Assembly: GCA_949878535.1 (NCBI GenBank)
Contig: CATLAS010000038.1
Location: 1-7,316 of the forward strand
Direction: 5' to 3'
Length of the DNA: 7,316 nucleotides
Source of the DNA: an uncultured Eubacteriales bacterium
GTDB taxonomy: Bacteria; Bacillota; Clostridia; Oscillospirales; CAG-272
In this document: positions 5,935-7,316 of the stretch, one piece after another
Numbering within the stretch: position 1 is the first letter of the stretch
Layout of the letters: each line of letters starts with the position of its first letter
Notes under the pieces: model-generated
Databases searched by the model: none
What the model was told of the DNA's origin: nothing
The model's input: the letters and a program-made list of their open reading frames with translations, nothing else
Made by a program: the position numbers and the translations under genes

Positions 5935-7119
5935 TTATTTATCCTGGAGGCAGGAAATTCCCGGAAGATCCAAACCTTCCAAAAATTCGAGAGAAGCGCC
6001 GCCGCCGGTGGAGATGTGGGTCATTTTATCCGCAAATCCCAGATTTTCAACAGCAGCAGCCGAATCGCCACCGCCAATGATGGAAATTGCACCGGAATCA
6101 GCAACAGCTTTTGCAACGTCCAGTGTACCTGCTGCAAAGTGTTCCCACTCGGAAACGCCCATCGGACCATTCCAGATTACTGTGCCGGCGCCGGAAATGG
6201 TTTTTGCAAACAGTTCTCTTGTTACAGGGCCGATATCCAGACCCATCCAGCCATCAGGGATGCAGTCGGAGGTGATGGTCATATAAGTGGTATCTTCCTT
6301 GTATTCGCGTCCGATTACGTTATCAACGGGAAGCAGGAAGTTTACGCCCTTTTCTTTTGCTTTTTCCATCAGGCTGGTAGCCAGTTCCACTTTGTCATCC
6401 TCGCAAATGGAAGTGCCGATGTTATAGCCCTGTGCCTTAAAGAATGTGTAAGCCATACCTCCGCCGATGATCAGCGTGTCGCACTTTTCGATCAGGTTGT
6501 TGATTACGCCGATTTTGTCGGATACTTTTGCACCGCCAAGAATGGCAACGAAGGGACGTGCAGGATCAGCCAGAGCTTTACCCATAATGTCCACTTCCTT
6601 CTGAATCAGATAACCGCAAACTGCAGGCAGATAATCAGCAACACCGGCTGTAGAAGCGTGTGCGCGGTGTGCGGTGCCGAATGCATCATTTACAAAAATG
6701 TCTGCCATAGAAGCAAGTTCTTTTGCGAAAGCAGGATCGTTCTTTTCCTCTTCTTTATGGAAGCGAACGTTTTCGATCAGCAGTACGTCGCCGTCATTCA
6801 GAGCAGCAGCCTTTGCCTTTGCGTCAGCGCCGATTACGTCAGCAGCCAGTACAACTTCTTTGCCGAGCAGTTCAGAAAGACGCTTTGCAACAGGAGCCAA
6901 AGAATATTTCGGATTTACTTCACCCTTGGGTCTGCCCATGTGGGAGCAGAGAACGGTTTTAGCGCCGTGCTCCATCAGATACTGAATGGTAGGCAGTGCG
7001 CCGACAATACGCTTGTCATCGGTAATTACGCCGTCTTTCATAGGTACGTTGAAGTCGCATCTTACCAGAACGCGCTTTCCGGCCACGTTAATATCGTCAA
7101 CTGATTTCTTATTTAACAT
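5935..7119 (-). CDS. pgk: Phosphoglycerate kinase
   Basis: Transfers phosphate from 1,3-bisphosphoglycerate to ADP, the first ATP-yielding step of lower glycolysis; cytoplasmic and monomeric. It has 394 residues, the normal bacterial length. In the N-terminal domain, R-C-D-F-N-V-P (20-26), Arg37, S-H-M-G-R-P (59-64), E-N-V-R-F (116-120) and A-H-R-A-H-A-S (150-156) bind the substrate. In the C-terminal domain, G-G-A-K-V-S-D-K (195-202), W-N-G-P-M-G-V (316-322) and G-G-G-D-S (349-353) bind the nucleotide. All signature blocks are intact. The ATG is preceded on the minus strand by GGGAGGT (plus 7125-7131), a strong site 5 nt away. It lies 134 nt after gap, with an intrinsic terminator and a second hairpin between them, and upstream of tpiA. 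No clear promoter is visible in the gap-pgk spacer, so expression may depend on read-through or on an unrecognised promoter. Confidence 0.98.
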   Translation of the reverse strand: MLNKKSVDDINVAGKRVLVRCDFNVPMKDGVITDDKRIVGALPTIQYLMEHGAKTVLCSHMGRPKGEVNPKYSLAPVAKRLSELLGKEVVLAADVIGADAKAKAAALNDGDVLLIENVRFHKEEEKNDPAFAKELASMADIFVNDAFGTAHRAHASTAGVADYLPAVCGYLIQKEVDIMGKALADPARPFVAILGGAKVSDKIGVINNLIEKCDTLIIGGGMAYTFFKAQGYNIGTSICEDDKVELATSLMEKAKEKGVNFLLPVDNVIGREYKEDTTYMTITSDCIPDGWMGLDIGPVTRELFAKTISGAGTVIWNGPMGVSEWEHFAAGTLDVAKAVADSGAISIIGGGDSAAAVENLGFADKMTHISTGGGASLEFLEGLDLPGISCLQDK

Positions 7120-7149
7120 AATTTACCTCCCTTAATACATATAGATAGA

Positions 7150-7170
7150 ATACTGGTATCATGCCAGTAT
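7150..7170 (-). repeat. Inverted repeat in the pgk leader
   Basis: ATACTGG (7150-7156) and CCAGTAT (7164-7170) are perfect complements around 7 nt, lying between the gap-pgk terminator and the pgk ribosome binding site. In a pgk transcript this could form a 5' hairpin, or the DNA could be a dimeric operator. The minus-strand sequence TATACT at 7171-7166 overlaps it and could pass for a -10 element, but no good -35 lies at the right distance. Confidence 0.6.
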
Positions 7171-7171
7171 A

Positions 7172-7207
7172 GAAAAACGGACCCGGTCCAAAACAGACCG
7201 GACCCGT
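7172..7207 (-). terminator. Intrinsic terminator between gap and pgk
   Basis: On the minus strand ACGGGTCCGGTC (7207-7196) pairs with GACCGGGTCCGT (7188-7177) around a 7-nt loop and is followed by a run of T residues (7177-7173) and C. Two positions are G-U wobbles in minus-strand RNA but A-C mismatches in plus-strand RNA, so the element is built to work on the minus strand. It lies 46 nt after the gap stop and 52 nt before the pgk start, so it either ends most gap transcripts or attenuates pgk-tpiA. Confidence 0.87.
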
Positions 7208-7253
7208 ACATGAAGCGTAATCCAGATATAATTATACTTCCAGAAAAAACATA

Positions 7254-7316
7254 TTATGATAACTCTGAGAAGTACTTGATTGTCCTTACCATCTGTGATG
7301 TATAAGAATTCTCGTT
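7254..7316 (-). CDS. gap: Glyceraldehyde-3-phosphate dehydrogenase, C-terminal 20 codons only (cut by the window edge)
   Basis: Reading the minus strand from 7316 gives N-E-N-S-Y-T-S-Q-M-V-R-T-I-K-Y-F-S-E-L-S and then TAA. This matches the conserved end of bacterial GAPDH, where W-Y-D-N-E-x-x-Y-x-x-Q-M/R-V-R-x-x-x-Y closes the catalytic domain. The enzyme oxidises glyceraldehyde 3-phosphate to 1,3-bisphosphoglycerate with NAD+, giving the substrate of the downstream pgk product. Only the tail is inside the window, so catalytic residues cannot be checked. The call rests on this short motif together with the pgk-tpiA context, which is the classic gap-pgk-tpiA order. Confidence 0.88.
   Translation of the reverse strand, partial: NENSYTSQMVRTIKYFSELS

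Noticed and set aside
6016..7104. 362-codon plus-strand open frame opposite pgk
   Set aside because: pgk on the minus strand is complete with all family motifs. The plus-strand frame gives a Cys/Phe/Ser-rich sequence with no domain, typical of the reverse of a codon-biased gene.

Overview
The window looks like chromosomal DNA of an anaerobic gut-type Firmicute, most likely a clostridium of the Oscillospirales/Ruminococcaceae kind. The reasons are an Rnf operon in the order E-A-B, a multi-cluster RnfB of clostridial type, strong AGGAGG-like ribosome binding sites, moderate GC content, and a secreted leucine-rich-repeat protein ending in a type I dockerin. The taxonomic placement is inference; no RNA marker gene is present.

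Positions 1-2716 (+ strand) are the 3' part of an Rnf respiratory operon: the C-terminal two thirds of rnfE (cut by the window edge), then rnfA and rnfB, followed closely by a membrane-anchored NusG domain II protein and a small 'Gx transporter' (Hpre_diP_synt_I) membrane protein. Junctions are tight: ATGA overlap, 14-nt gap, 17-nt overlap, 14-nt gap. This implies one transcript. Rnf couples ferredoxin:NAD+ oxidoreduction to export of Na+ or H+. The two trailing genes are probably accessory, but their roles are not established.

Positions 2717-2978 are a regulatory intergenic region. It holds a 53-bp nested AT-rich dyad directly upstream of a good sigma-A-type promoter with an extended -10, then an untranslated leader of about 150 nt. 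Positions 2979-4859 encode a secreted 626-residue protein: signal peptide, about 18 BspA-type leucine-rich repeats, and a C-terminal dockerin with two intact calcium-binding motifs. A strong terminator follows.

Positions 5003-7316 (- strand) are a glycolytic cluster read right to left: the last 20 codons of gap (glyceraldehyde-3-phosphate dehydrogenase, cut by the window edge), then pgk, then tpiA. A good intrinsic terminator lies between gap and pgk. A perfect GC-rich hairpin without a U-tract lies between pgk and tpiA, and a terminator follows tpiA. The three enzymes handle consecutive triose-phosphate steps of glycolysis. The cluster converges on the LRR gene, and the two units are separated by facing terminators.

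No mobile element, CRISPR array, tRNA or rRNA was seen. Most genes are ordinary core genes. The points most worth a second look are the LRR-dockerin architecture with its unusual promoter dyad, and the RNA hairpins that punctuate the gap-pgk-tpiA cluster.
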